A stretch of 64,000 bases of DNA from Echinicola soli. Its GTDB lineage: Bacteria; Bacteroidota; Bacteroidia; Cytophagales; Cyclobacteriaceae. Location: the NCBI RefSeq assembly GCF_006575665.1, contig NZ_CP041253.1, positions 811,501-875,500 of the forward strand, given 5' to 3'. The notes under the pieces were generated by a model, which had not been told where the DNA came from, made no database searches, and worked only from the letters and a program-made list of their open reading frames with translations. The position numbers were made by a program, and so were the translations under genes. Positions 52,872-61,330 of this stretch are shown here, piece by piece (position 1 is the first letter of the stretch; each line of letters begins with the position of its first letter).

Positions 52872-53084
52872 GCATTAGGAATCGTTAAGAGACTTGAAAC
52901 TGCAAGAAAAGCAGGCTATTTGGAGATTGAGGCATCGCCATGGCATAATCGAAAACAGCAGCGTAGCAGCTGATTTTGAAGCAGTTTCAGGTCGTAATAA
53001 CCTGTGCGCTCCCGAAATAGTCCGGGACAGGCTGTGGCATAGATAGGCCCATGCCTATTCGGGTTTAACACAAATCATAAAAAA
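52872..53084. other. Spacer between the IS element and ccmF
   Basis: Contains dispersed-repeat pieces (CTCCCGAAATAGTCCGGGAC, ATAGGCCCATGCCTATTC) and no gene. Confidence 0.5.
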
Positions 53085-53110
53085 GCCCGCTCCTGAATTA
53101 GGAAGCGGGC
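53085..53110 (-). terminator. Terminator of the ccm gene group
   Basis: GCCCGCTCCT (53085-53094) pairs with AGGAAGCGGGC (53100-53110), with one bulge, followed by TTTTTATG on the minus strand. It is 11 bp after the ccmF stop. Confidence 0.85.
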
Positions 53111-53120
53111 AGCATTTTAT

Positions 53121-55649
53121 TTACTCGAGACCTTTATCACGCATCTTTATAAATTCATCATAGCGCCTGTAAATTGCCACTGCAAATCCCATCAGCAGGA
53201 TGATTGTGCCCACCCAAAGCACATTGATATACGGCTTTACCAATGCTTTCATCACCACATAATCCTTCTGATAGCTATTCACGGTAAAGATGAACTGGTT
53301 GCTTTCGGGGCTGATATTGTCCACTTGGACTTTGATGCCTAAATCATGGTTGGTCACAGGTATTCTTCCTACCTGATTTCCCCGGATGAGGAAAATGGGC
53401 TCGAGACGGATTTGTTTGTCATGATCCTGAATGACCAAGTTTGCTTTTACGGCGACATCACCCTCTTTGAGTTCCACTCCTTCTACACTTTCCACGACTT
53501 CTCCTCCTTCAAAAGTAGTCACATAATCACCAAGGTGAAACTGCTCTCCCGGAGTGGCTTTGTACTCCTTGTCCTCACCCCATTCAGGGTCTTCATAATT
53601 GTTGATCGCGGAGATGTGTGTATAGAGGTCCTTGTTCAGGTAATGCTTAGAGTCGGGTGAGGAGATCAGCCCCATCGTCGGATTGGGCTGTGACATGGGA
53701 AATAGGGTAAATTGCAGCTGCTGATCTTGATAATATTCGATTTCGAAATAACTGTTTTCCTCCAGTACAATATCCACTTCATCACCTTTCTTGTGATAGG
53801 TTTCTCCATCCACCACGATATCCTCCAGGGCAATGGCTTTGTTTTGTTGGCCTGTCATTTCGAGCTTGCCTACACTGACATAGCCGGGCACGCCTTCCAG
53901 TTTCTTGTTCCTTCCACGATAAACCACTTCATAATCTTTCATCTGTAGTGGCTGGTTGATCCAGAGCAGGACATTTTCTTTGTTCAGCTCATCCTCCCAA
54001 TCCCGCTTGTAGGTGAGTCCGGACATGTTAATGCTGACTGTATCTGAATAGCCTGAAGAAAACATCACTCCAATGAGCATCAAGCCAATTCCAATGTGAG
54101 CCAGCGATCCACCAGCCAGTTTAAAGGTGGATTTTCGGAGAATTTTGATGAGTATAGTGGCATTGGCCACCACCGTGAATGTACCTGCCATGACGATGAT
54201 CATGTAGGTGATGTTCCATACTTGGGCCAAGCTGATGATAAGAGCCGCCAAGAGCAATGAAATAATATATGGAGTCACCAAGGCACTTTTAAGGGCTGCC
54301 TTGTCCATTTTTTTCCACCAGAAGAACTGCCCCACTGCTGTGAGCAAGGCAACCACTACGCCAAACCAAAGTTGGAATTTGGTATAAAATCCGACTTGAT
54401 CTGCCGGCGGTGCCATGTTGGAGATTCCTCCAAAGGCCTCGATGATGGCATTATAGACCGGAATAGAAGTCGGCAGGATAACCTGAAAAGCCATCAATCC
54501 CAAGGTCGTGGCACCGATAAAGATCCAAAACTCCCGAGAGTAAACCGAGGCTTCCCGCTCGGAACTTGGAATATCCTTCCACGCCCTGGCAGAAAAGAAG
54601 ATCGCCACAAACAGGAAAAAGAAAAGATAAATCAGCAATTGGCCTGAAAGGCCTAAATCCGTAAAGGAGTGTACCGAAGTATCCCCCAGCACCCCACTTC
54701 TAACCAAGAATGTGGCATAGAGTACTAATATAAACTGAGTAATCACCAACACAATGGAGGTCTTCAGGGCAGTACTGCTTTTCTTAAAGGTGATCATGGT
54801 ATGGATGGAAGCCACAATGATCAGCCAAGGTACATAAGAAGCATTTTCCACCGGATCCCAGTTCCAATAGCCTCCAAAGTTCAGCGTAACATAGGCCCAA
54901 TATGCGCCCATGATGATGCCCATGCCCAGAATCAAAGCAGAAAATATGGTCCATGGAAGTGCTGGCCTGATCCATTCCTTATAGCGTCCAGTCCACAATC
55001 CTGCCATCAGGTAAGCAAACGGCACAAGTGTAGAAGCATAACCCAAGAAGAGTGTCGGCGGATGGATCACCATCCATATGTTCTGCAATAGCGGGTTAAG
55101 ACCTGTACCATCTTCCGGCACGAAGTCAGGATTCATTTGGAAAATGGGCGCATTGGCTACATCCCTCAATAATATGAAAGGGGAACTACCAATCTTCAAA
55201 TCACCAATCACCACCCCTAGGATCATGGACACCAGGAATGCCTGCACCAGTGAAAACACAACCATAACAGGCCCTTCCCAGGACTTATTGGTATGGATCA
55301 GAAACAGGCCCAACAGGACATCCCAAAATATCCAAAGGATAAAACTTCCTTCCTGACCTTCCCAGAAACTGGAAATCATGTAGTGTACAGGAAGTGCTTC
55401 GGAAGAGTGGGAATAAGCGTAGAAATATTCGAAACGGTGATTGTAAATAATGTTAAAAAGGATCACGCCGATGGACACGGCGGATACCGCATGGATATAA
55501 AAGAAAACCCTGCTGAATTTTCTCCAAGAGGCTTTTTCCGTTTCGGGAACTATCGTGTATTGATAATAAGACCAAGCGGTGATGATCGCACTAACAAAAG
55601 CCAAGATCACCATGAAATGGCCCAGGTTACCAATAAAGGTATTAATCAT
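53121..55649 (-). CDS. ccmF: Cytochrome c heme lyase subunit CcmF (CcsA/CcmF family)
   Basis: 842 residues with about 13-15 membrane helices. CcmF transfers heme to apocytochrome c. The heme-handling WWD motif appears as WNWDPVENASYVPWL around residue 260, and paired external His are present around GWFDW-equivalent loops. It is longer than E. coli CcmF (about 650) because of a C-terminal extension (about 540-800) rich in beta strands (VESVEGVELKEGDVAVKANL) ending with a final membrane helix near 815. It is the last gene of the minus-strand ccmB-ccmC-ccmD-ccmE-ccmF order and is followed by a terminator. Confidence 0.92.
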   Translation of the reverse strand: MINTFIGNLGHFMVILAFVSAIITAWSYYQYTIVPETEKASWRKFSRVFFYIHAVSAVSIGVILFNIIYNHRFEYFYAYSHSSEALPVHYMISSFWEGQEGSFILWIFWDVLLGLFLIHTNKSWEGPVMVVFSLVQAFLVSMILGVVIGDLKIGSSPFILLRDVANAPIFQMNPDFVPEDGTGLNPLLQNIWMVIHPPTLFLGYASTLVPFAYLMAGLWTGRYKEWIRPALPWTIFSALILGMGIIMGAYWAYVTLNFGGYWNWDPVENASYVPWLIIVASIHTMITFKKSSTALKTSIVLVITQFILVLYATFLVRSGVLGDTSVHSFTDLGLSGQLLIYLFFFLFVAIFFSARAWKDIPSSEREASVYSREFWIFIGATTLGLMAFQVILPTSIPVYNAIIEAFGGISNMAPPADQVGFYTKFQLWFGVVVALLTAVGQFFWWKKMDKAALKSALVTPYIISLLLAALIISLAQVWNITYMIIVMAGTFTVVANATILIKILRKSTFKLAGGSLAHIGIGLMLIGVMFSSGYSDTVSINMSGLTYKRDWEDELNKENVLLWINQPLQMKDYEVVYRGRNKKLEGVPGYVSVGKLEMTGQQNKAIALEDIVVDGETYHKKGDEVDIVLEENSYFEIEYYQDQQLQFTLFPMSQPNPTMGLISSPDSKHYLNKDLYTHISAINNYEDPEWGEDKEYKATPGEQFHLGDYVTTFEGGEVVESVEGVELKEGDVAVKANLVIQDHDKQIRLEPIFLIRGNQVGRIPVTNHDLGIKVQVDNISPESNQFIFTVNSYQKDYVVMKALVKPYINVLWVGTIILLMGFAVAIYRRYDEFIKMRDKGLE

Positions 55650-55690
55650 AATTTTTTACAGAAATCAGGTTGAGCAATGGGACAGGTCAT

Positions 55691-56116
55691 TTATTTTTTG
55701 GAAGCGGTAACATCTCTAAATTCATTGTCCTGGTATTTTGAGGGGCATTTCATCAGGATCTTGTCAGCTACAAACATCTGATCGGTCTTATAAGCACCGA
55801 TGACTACCACTTGTTCTGATCTGGTAAAATCAGCAGGGACTGGCTCGTTATAATACACTTGCTGCTCGGTACCGTCATTATCGACCATGGTGAAGGTAAA
55901 GGAGGTTTTGTCCTGGCTGACTTCCAGTCCAGTTACCGTGCCTCGACTGTCTTTTTTCAAATGACCGACCACATGGATAGGGTCTTCGTCACCATTGCTG
56001 GCCATGTCCTTTGCGGTGGAGAAGCTTTCGTAAGAGCTGGCGTCACCTATGGAAGAAATAATGATGACGATCGCCACTGCGATAATCCCAAGACCGATGA
56101 TATGTCCTTTTTTCAT
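55691..56116 (-). CDS. ccmE: Cytochrome c-type biogenesis protein CcmE, Cys-ligand variant
   Basis: 141 residues. An N-terminal anchor helix (HIIGLGIIAVAIVIIISSI) is followed by a periplasmic OB-fold heme chaperone domain. In E. coli the heme is bound covalently at His in HxxxY. Here the same place reads C124-P-S-K-Y128 (LMKCPSKYQ), the CxxxY form described in some archaea and Desulfovibrio. It is part of the ccm gene group between ccmD-like and ccmF. A likely consequence is a different heme-handling chemistry. Confidence 0.9.
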   Translation of the reverse strand: MKKGHIIGLGIIAVAIVIIISSIGDASSYESFSTAKDMASNGDEDPIHVVGHLKKDSRGTVTGLEVSQDKTSFTFTMVDNDGTEQQVYYNEPVPADFTRSEQVVVIGAYKTDQMFVADKILMKCPSKYQDNEFRDVTASKK

Positions 56117-56199
56117 GAGTTGTTTACGTTTATCAGCCGATGATATTCTGCTGATGGATGTACTTAGAAACCTTACGCAAATCGCAATCGTAGGTTTGC

Positions 56200-56442
56200 T
56201 CAGTTTCTAAATTCTTTTTCAAGTCGGGACAGTTTTTTGTCTGTACCTACAAGGTAGACCAAAATCCCACCCATTACAATTCCAATTACCCCTACTAACA
56301 CGTAGATCTTTCCATTGGACCGCATTTCGTCGGCCATGTCTACACTATAGTTTTCGTAATCTTCAGTATTGATTTCTTTTTTTTCCTGCGCCATCACCTG
56401 AAGGCTGATAAACAACAGAAAAACCACTAGCCACTTTTGCAT
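56200..56442 (-). CDS. CcmD-like small membrane protein
   Basis: 80 residues. An N-terminal hydrophobic segment (WLVVFLLFISLQVMA) may be a signal or first helix, a hydrophilic acidic stretch follows (INTEDYENYSVDMADEM), and a clear membrane helix is at about 46-66 (IYVLVGVIGIVMGGILVYLV), with a basic cytoplasmic end. Position between ccmC (3 bp) and ccmE supports CcmD, which in E. coli helps CcmC load heme onto CcmE. Sequence alone would not prove it. Confidence 0.7.
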   Translation of the reverse strand: MQKWLVVFLLFISLQVMAQEKKEINTEDYENYSVDMADEMRSNGKIYVLVGVIGIVMGGILVYLVGTDKKLSRLEKEFRN

Positions 56443-56445
56443 TTG

Positions 56446-57120
56446 CTATTGATTAATAAGTTTGTCTTCTAATATTCTTTCCAGTCGTTTGGCCCTGATG
56501 CGCAGGCTTGCCAGCCACACCCCCAGTAAAGTCCAAGCGATAATGGCCGGATAAAAGACCATTCGGAGGTTACTGTCAAGGTCATAAGCATTAAAGCCTG
56601 GATTGCCACCATTTCCTGGGTGAAGGCTGTCTGTAAGCCGCGGCAAAACAAAAATCAACGGAATAAATGCGGCAAAAGCAAAAATATTATAAACAGCACC
56701 GATCCTGGCACGCTGATGGACATCCACCAGTGAGTTTCTCAGGATGAGGTAGGCAAAGTAAATGAGCAAACCAATCGCCGCTGCATTCTGCTTGGGATCC
56801 CCACTCCAATAATCTCCCCAGGTAAACTTGGCCCACAGCATCCCCGTCACAATCCCCAACACGCCGAATAGGATGGCAGCATTGGTAAATTCAATGGCAA
56901 TGTCATCATCTTGTAGATTTCCCGACCTTAAGTATTTCACGCTATAAATGACCGCCACGACCAGCATAATGATCATACCAAACCACATGGTCACATGGAA
57001 GTGCAGGGCTCGAATGGTTTCGTTGAGAATGGGTAATCTAGGTGCTTCGAAGAGAAGGCCGGCGATGATCGTGTATGCTAATAGAATGACCGCCAATACT
57101 TTCCACCAATTTGCTCGCAT
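56446..57120 (-). CDS. ccmC: Heme transport/handling protein CcmC
   Basis: 224 residues from the ATG at 57120; nine extra residues from 57147 (MHHNSKVIT) look like non-family sequence. Six membrane helices. The WWD-type heme motif is WGDYWSGDPKQNAAAIGLL near residue 110, with a His in FHVTMWFGM near 43 and another near 160 facing the same side. It hands heme to CcmE. It is followed after 3 bp by the ccmD-like gene, and is separated from ccmB on the 5' side by a 1.17-kb region made of tandem repeats. Confidence 0.9.
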   Translation of the reverse strand: MRANWWKVLAVILLAYTIIAGLLFEAPRLPILNETIRALHFHVTMWFGMIIMLVVAVIYSVKYLRSGNLQDDDIAIEFTNAAILFGVLGIVTGMLWAKFTWGDYWSGDPKQNAAAIGLLIYFAYLILRNSLVDVHQRARIGAVYNIFAFAAFIPLIFVLPRLTDSLHPGNGGNPGFNAYDLDSNLRMVFYPAIIAWTLLGVWLASLRIRAKRLERILEDKLINQ

Positions 57121-57236
57121 GGTAATTACTTTGCTATTGTGGTGCAAAAGTAAGGGATAACTTCTTCATTTTCGACCTTTTCACCAAAAAGTTGACCAGC
57201 GGCGACTGTTCAGGACTCCTAAAGGGCAAACTTTCT
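57121..57236. other. Leader of ccmC before the tandem array
   Basis: About 115 bp between the ccmC ATG and the first repeat unit; it begins with a non-repeat AT-rich stretch. No gene. Confidence 0.4.
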
Positions 57237-58277
57237 CCCTCCCCGCACCCCTCAATCCCCTAAAAGGGGAAGAACCCTCTCTCGGTGATCGGTAAGCAGT
57301 AACCGGTAACCAGTAGCAGGTCAGATGCTGGGCTAGCCATCGTCGGTGGACAGCAAACTTTACAACATTAAACATTCCTACATGACCCTCCCCGAACCCC
57401 TCAGTCCCCTAAAAGGGGAAGAACCCGCCCTCGGTGATCGGTAAGCAGTAACCGGTAACCTGTGGCCGGTCAGATGCTGGGCTAGCCATCGTCGGTGGAC
57501 AGCAAATTTACAACATTAAACATTCCTACATGACCCTCCCCGAACCCCTCAGTCCCCTAAAAGGGGAAGAACCCGCCCTCGGTGATCGGTAAGCAGTAAC
57601 CGGTAACCAGTAGCAGGTCAGATGCTGGGCTAGCCATCGTCGGTGGACAGCAAGTTTACAACATTAAACATTCCTACATAACCCTCCCCGCACCCCTCAG
57701 TCCCCTAAAAGGGGAAGAACCCGCCCTCGGTGATCGGTAAACAGTAACCGGTAACCAGTAGCAGGTCAGATGCTGGGCTAGCCATCGTCGGTGGACAGCA
57801 AACTTTACAACATTAAACATTCCTACATGACCCTCCCCGAACCCCTCAATCCCCTAAAAGGGGAAGAACCCGCCCTCGGTGATCGGTAAACAGTAACCGG
57901 TAACCTGTGGCCGGTCAGATGCTGGGCTAGCCATCGTCGGTGGACAGCAAACTTTACAACATTAAACATTCCTACATGACCCTCCCCGAACCCCTCAGTC
58001 CCCTAAAAGGGGAAGAACCCGCCCTCGGTGATCGGTAAACAGTAACCGGTAACCTGTGGCCGGTCAGATGCTGGGCTAGCCATCGTCGGTGGACAGCAAA
58101 CTTTACAACATTAAACATTCCTACATGAGCCTCCCCGCACCCCTCAGTCCCCTAAAAGGGGAAGAACCCTCTCTCGGTGATCGGTAAGCAGTAACCGGTA
58201 ACCAGTAGCCGGTCAGATGCTGGGCTAAACATCGTCGGTGGACAGCAAACTTTACAACATTAAACATTCCTACATCA
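57237..58277. repeat. Tandem array of a ~149-bp unit, 7 copies, inside the ccm gene group
   Basis: The string CATTCCTACATGA (or a close variant) recurs with steps of 148, 148, 149, 149, 149 and 149 bp (57381, 57529, 57677, 57826, 57975, 58124, 58273). Seven units run 57237-57385, 57386-57533, 57534-57681, 57682-57830, 57831-57979, 57980-58128 and 58129-58277. Each unit contains CCCCTAAAAGGGGAAGAACC, GGTGATCGGTAA, GTAACCGGTAACC, GATGCTGGGCTA and ATCGTCGGTGGACAGCAAA. Units differ in only a few places (CAGTAGCAGG against CTGTGGCCGG; CCCGCCCTCG against CCCTCTCTCG). The period is not divisible by three, so there is no continuous reading frame. Confidence 0.95.
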
Positions 58278-58291
58278 CCAACATTCAACCC

Positions 58292-58957
58292 TCAACTCCT
58301 CCACAGATAAGGAAAAAGGATGTATGCGGTAGTTCCAATGATGGCGTTTATGGCGAGGAGGGTCAGTAATTTGTCTGCACTAACGCCCCTATCCAATCCA
58401 TCGATGGCGTTTTTGGAAATGCGAATGGCCATGAGTAAGATAGGAATGATAATGGGGAAGCTCAGGATTGCCATAAGAGTGGCGTTATTGCTGGCCTTGG
58501 AAGCGATGCCCGACACCATGGTCAAGCAAGCCGAAAAACCAATCGCCCCCAATAGCAAGTTCAACACAAACAGCCCCTGGTCCTGCACGGGATTGCCCAG
58601 AATAACGCTAAAAACCAAATATCCCAAGATCGCCAAAACAGCCGTCAACAGGGTATTATAGATGATTTTGGAGATAATGATTCCTTCTGGCGAAGCGATC
58701 ATATAATAATAGAGCTGTCGACCTTGGTGCTCCTGAACGAAACTTTTGGCGACGGCATTAACAGATGAAAAGAGGATGATGATCCAGTAAAGCGCATTCC
58801 ACGTAGGAACGGAAATATTGCCTTGCTTGGCCCCCACACTCAGATAAGTGATAAAAACAGCACTGACCACATAAAGCAAGATGCCGTTAAGTGCATATTT
58901 TTGGCGCCATTCCAGCGTGACCTCTTTTTTGATCAGTACGATGATTTCTTTCCACAT
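58292..58957 (-). CDS. ccmB: Heme exporter subunit CcmB
   Basis: 221 residues from the ATG at 58957. The open frame extends to 59089 but the first 44 residues are Cys/hydrophobic and unlike the family, and the preferred start gives MWKEIIVLIKKEVTLEWRQK, the conserved CcmB beginning. Six membrane helices follow. CcmB is the membrane subunit of the CcmAB ABC transporter needed to release heme-loaded CcmE. The ATPase gene ccmA is not adjacent in this window. A TATATTTG -7 box lies 8 bp before the ATG, so the transcript would be almost leaderless. The gene is followed by the tandem array and then ccmC. Confidence 0.9.
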   Translation of the reverse strand: MWKEIIVLIKKEVTLEWRQKYALNGILLYVVSAVFITYLSVGAKQGNISVPTWNALYWIIILFSSVNAVAKSFVQEHQGRQLYYYMIASPEGIIISKIIYNTLLTAVLAILGYLVFSVILGNPVQDQGLFVLNLLLGAIGFSACLTMVSGIASKASNNATLMAILSFPIIIPILLMAIRISKNAIDGLDRGVSADKLLTLLAINAIIGTTAYILFPYLWRS

Positions 58958-58964
58958 GCTGCCG

Positions 58965-58972
58965 CAAATATA
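58965..58972 (-). promoter_or_regulatory. Bacteroidota -7 box (TATATTTG) for ccmB
   Basis: Exact TAnnTTTG match on the minus strand, 7 bp before the preferred ccmB ATG. No convincing -33 box is seen, but the fit supports starting ccmB at 58957. Confidence 0.45.
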
Positions 58973-59600
58973 GCAAAAGTGAAAAGCATAATCGTAGAAG
59001 ACATCCAAAAGTCTAGGGCAAACACATTTACCAAGGATGAGCAAAATTAATGGTTTTATGAATAACAGGCCTGACTGTCCGATCCCCAAGGGTTGGGCAA
59101 TTCAGCATTGGTTGTGCATATTAACCCTTTCTGCGGTTTTTGGAATATATCAACTTACCGATAAGGATCAGCGAAATTGTTTTTGCATCACTCCCCTGAA
59201 AAGGGGTGCTTAATCCAGCCCAATGAAACGCATTGGGCCAATAGGTGATGATGAGACTGATCGCGGCCTGTAAGGCCAGCTAAAAATCTTAACGGTTAAA
59301 CCTGAGTAGATTATGGATACAATATCATTCCGTCATACTAAGTTAGTATCGGGAAAAATGTTGTAAAATTATCGGAATATTATTTGGTTTGCCTGAAAAG
59401 CGGGACGCTGCTACCAGGTAAAGGTATTCCCGTACATATTGTTTGACTAGATGGAAGAACTGAGCTGGGCTTTCAGCCTTAATGGCTACGAGCGATTTTC
59501 TGATAATAGGGCTCATTAATAGGGAATTATTGCTATTTTTAGAAATGGTTTTTTTAGCCAATTAATAAACATGTATTTTTACATCAAACCCAAGTATTTT
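58973..59600. other. Spacer between ccmB and the TlpA-like gene
   Basis: About 630 bp. It contains copy 2 of the composite hairpin repeat (59190-59487) and no recognised gene. Confidence 0.6.
59190..59487. repeat. Composite hairpin repeat, copy 2
   Basis: Same palindromes in the same order as 25773-25945: CAGCCCAATGAAACGCATTG, GCGGCCTGTAAGGCCAGC, TATTCCCGTACATATTG and GAGCTGGGCTTTCAGCC, with about 120 bp of extra sequence between the second and third blocks. Confidence 0.75.
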
Positions 59601-61025
59601 ATGAAAAGTAAATTGTTTTTGTTGCCACTGCTGGCGTTGTTGGCCTGTGGAAAGGCAGAAAAGAATCCTGCTGTACAATTGACCCTTGATCTGGAAAACA
59701 TTGATGATGCTTCAGTGTTGAATATATACGACTTATCGGCCCAACTGGGAGGAGATTTACTGAGCCCAATATCCAGCATTGCTGCAGATTCCACGGGGAC
59801 ATTTCAGGTCACAATGGACTCTATCCAGCCAGGATTTTATGGACTGGAAGTCAATGACCAAGGATTCACAACACTCTATTTGTACGATGGTGTAAACATG
59901 GCGGTCAAAGGAGATCCTAAGAAACCCAAGCAACTGGCATATTCGGGTGAAGGTGCCGGCGAAGCTATATTTTACAGGGACTTTGCGGCCCTTTCCACGC
60001 AGAGCCTAGGGGTATTTGTAGAAGAAGACGAGTCAAATTTCGTAAGGAAACTGGATTCTGCTTATCAGGCGGGAATGAACGAAATCAATGAAGCGGACTC
60101 TTTGAACAATACGTTTATCACAAACGAAAAAGCGTTGCTCACAGCAAGGAGAGCCTTATATACGAGCTATTATCCAAGGGGACGCCAGCGCTTGATGCAG
60201 TCAGCGGAAGAAATCTTACTACCGGATTCTGTTAAGGCCTATAAAACCATGGCTATAACCTTGGCAAACGAAGGGTTGTTAATCCCCGAATACCGAAGGG
60301 TAATGGATAACCTCCATCAGACTGCGTTTAACAAAGTGATGAACGAATACTCGGAAGCACATCCCGATGAGAATTGGGGAATGACTGAATACATCGAAAT
60401 GCGCAGGGATTATATCCTAGAAGATGAAGATGAAGCACTAAAAGATTATCTGCTAGCCAAGCTGGCCCTAGATGCAATCAGCTATTATGGTGATGAAGCA
60501 GCCGCCTTAGCGTACGATACATATCTGGAAAAGTACCCTGACTCCCCTTTTAAGGAATACTTGGAAGCGGTGAACAAAAAGTGGGAAAAGCTAGCCAAAG
60601 GGAAACCTGCTATAGAAGTGGAAGGTTCTGCACCTGATGGCAGCAAGGTAAAATTATCCGATTTTGAAGGGAAAGTGATCTATCTGGATACTTGGGCGAC
60701 TTGGTGTGGGCCTTGCCGCGGGGAGTTTCCTGCAGCCAAAAAGCTTAAGGAAGAGTATAAAGATCAGAAAGATGTCGTATTTATGTATGCTTCCATAGAC
60801 AGTGATAAAGAAGCTTGGGAAAAGTACCTCAAAGAAGATCCCGATTTCAAAGGCATCCACCTCTATGTAGATGGTGCTTGGCAGTCTGACCTTTGCCATG
60901 ATTACATGATCAATGCCATCCCCCGGTATATCCTGATTGATAAAAACGGAAATATAGCCAATGTAAAAGCCCCTAGGCCAAGCAGTGGTGAAACTATTAG
61001 AAATGAGATCAATGCACTGCTCTGA
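59601..61025 (+). CDS. TlpA-like thioredoxin-fold lipoprotein with DUF4369-type N-terminal domain
   Basis: 474 residues from the ATG at 59601; the ten residues from 59571 are dropped because the inner ATG starts a clean lipoprotein signal KSKLFLLPLLALLACGKAEK (Cys at 17). Residues about 20-130 resemble the DUF4369 beta domain common in Bacteroidota TlpA proteins, then a helical middle (about 130-340), then a thioredoxin fold with the active site W-C369-G-P-C372 in TWATWCGPCRGEFP. It probably reduces disulfides in envelope proteins, perhaps apocytochromes, given the ccm genes 600 bp away on the other strand; that link is only positional. Confidence 0.88.
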   Translation: MKSKLFLLPLLALLACGKAEKNPAVQLTLDLENIDDASVLNIYDLSAQLGGDLLSPISSIAADSTGTFQVTMDSIQPGFYGLEVNDQGFTTLYLYDGVNMAVKGDPKKPKQLAYSGEGAGEAIFYRDFAALSTQSLGVFVEEDESNFVRKLDSAYQAGMNEINEADSLNNTFITNEKALLTARRALYTSYYPRGRQRLMQSAEEILLPDSVKAYKTMAITLANEGLLIPEYRRVMDNLHQTAFNKVMNEYSEAHPDENWGMTEYIEMRRDYILEDEDEALKDYLLAKLALDAISYYGDEAAALAYDTYLEKYPDSPFKEYLEAVNKKWEKLAKGKPAIEVEGSAPDGSKVKLSDFEGKVIYLDTWATWCGPCRGEFPAAKKLKEEYKDQKDVVFMYASIDSDKEAWEKYLKEDPDFKGIHLYVDGAWQSDLCHDYMINAIPRYILIDKNGNIANVKAPRPSSGETIRNEINALL

Positions 61026-61063
61026 TAGCATAAGTGGGCCAAGAAGTTGTTTTCAATAAATGA

Positions 61064-61315
61064 AGGCTGTCTTATAAATCCTCATAGCGAGCCTGCTACG
61101 CGACAATCTCGTCTTCAAAGGAAAGATTGCTTCAGCTGCGTTCGCAATAGCCTGCCCCTATAGTTTCGGGACAGGCTATTGCAATCGTAGCGAAGAGAAG
61201 CAATCTCCTGATACCTGCAATGAGAATACATTGAGATCACTTTTCCGTCACTGAGTAATTGTGATCACCGGCCCCGATGGCTATCGGAGACGTAATTTTA
61301 ATTATAAGACAGCCT
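61064..61315. repeat. MITE-like inverted-repeat element C, between convergent genes
   Basis: AGGCTGTCTTATAA (61064-61077) and TTATAAGACAGCCT (61302-61315) are an exact 14-bp inverted pair. The interior has nested inverted pieces (CTGCTACGCGACAATCTCG, CGCAATAGCCTGCCCC/ GGGACAGGCTATTGC). It sits between the ends of the TlpA-like gene (61025) and serS (61331) and so could terminate both. Confidence 0.8.
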
Positions 61316-61330
61316 CTTTTCTTTTCAAGC

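Noticed and set aside
57181..57375. A 64-residue frame at the edge of the ccm tandem array
   Set aside because: It runs from unique sequence into the first repeat unit and has no counterpart in the other six units in a consistent frame.
57237..58277. CRISPR-like array in the ccm region
   Set aside because: The entire 149-bp unit is repeated, without unique spacers between short repeats.
60654..61031. 125-codon minus-strand frame over the TlpA-like gene
   Set aside because: It is antisense to the thioredoxin domain with its clear WCGPC active site and has no features of its own.
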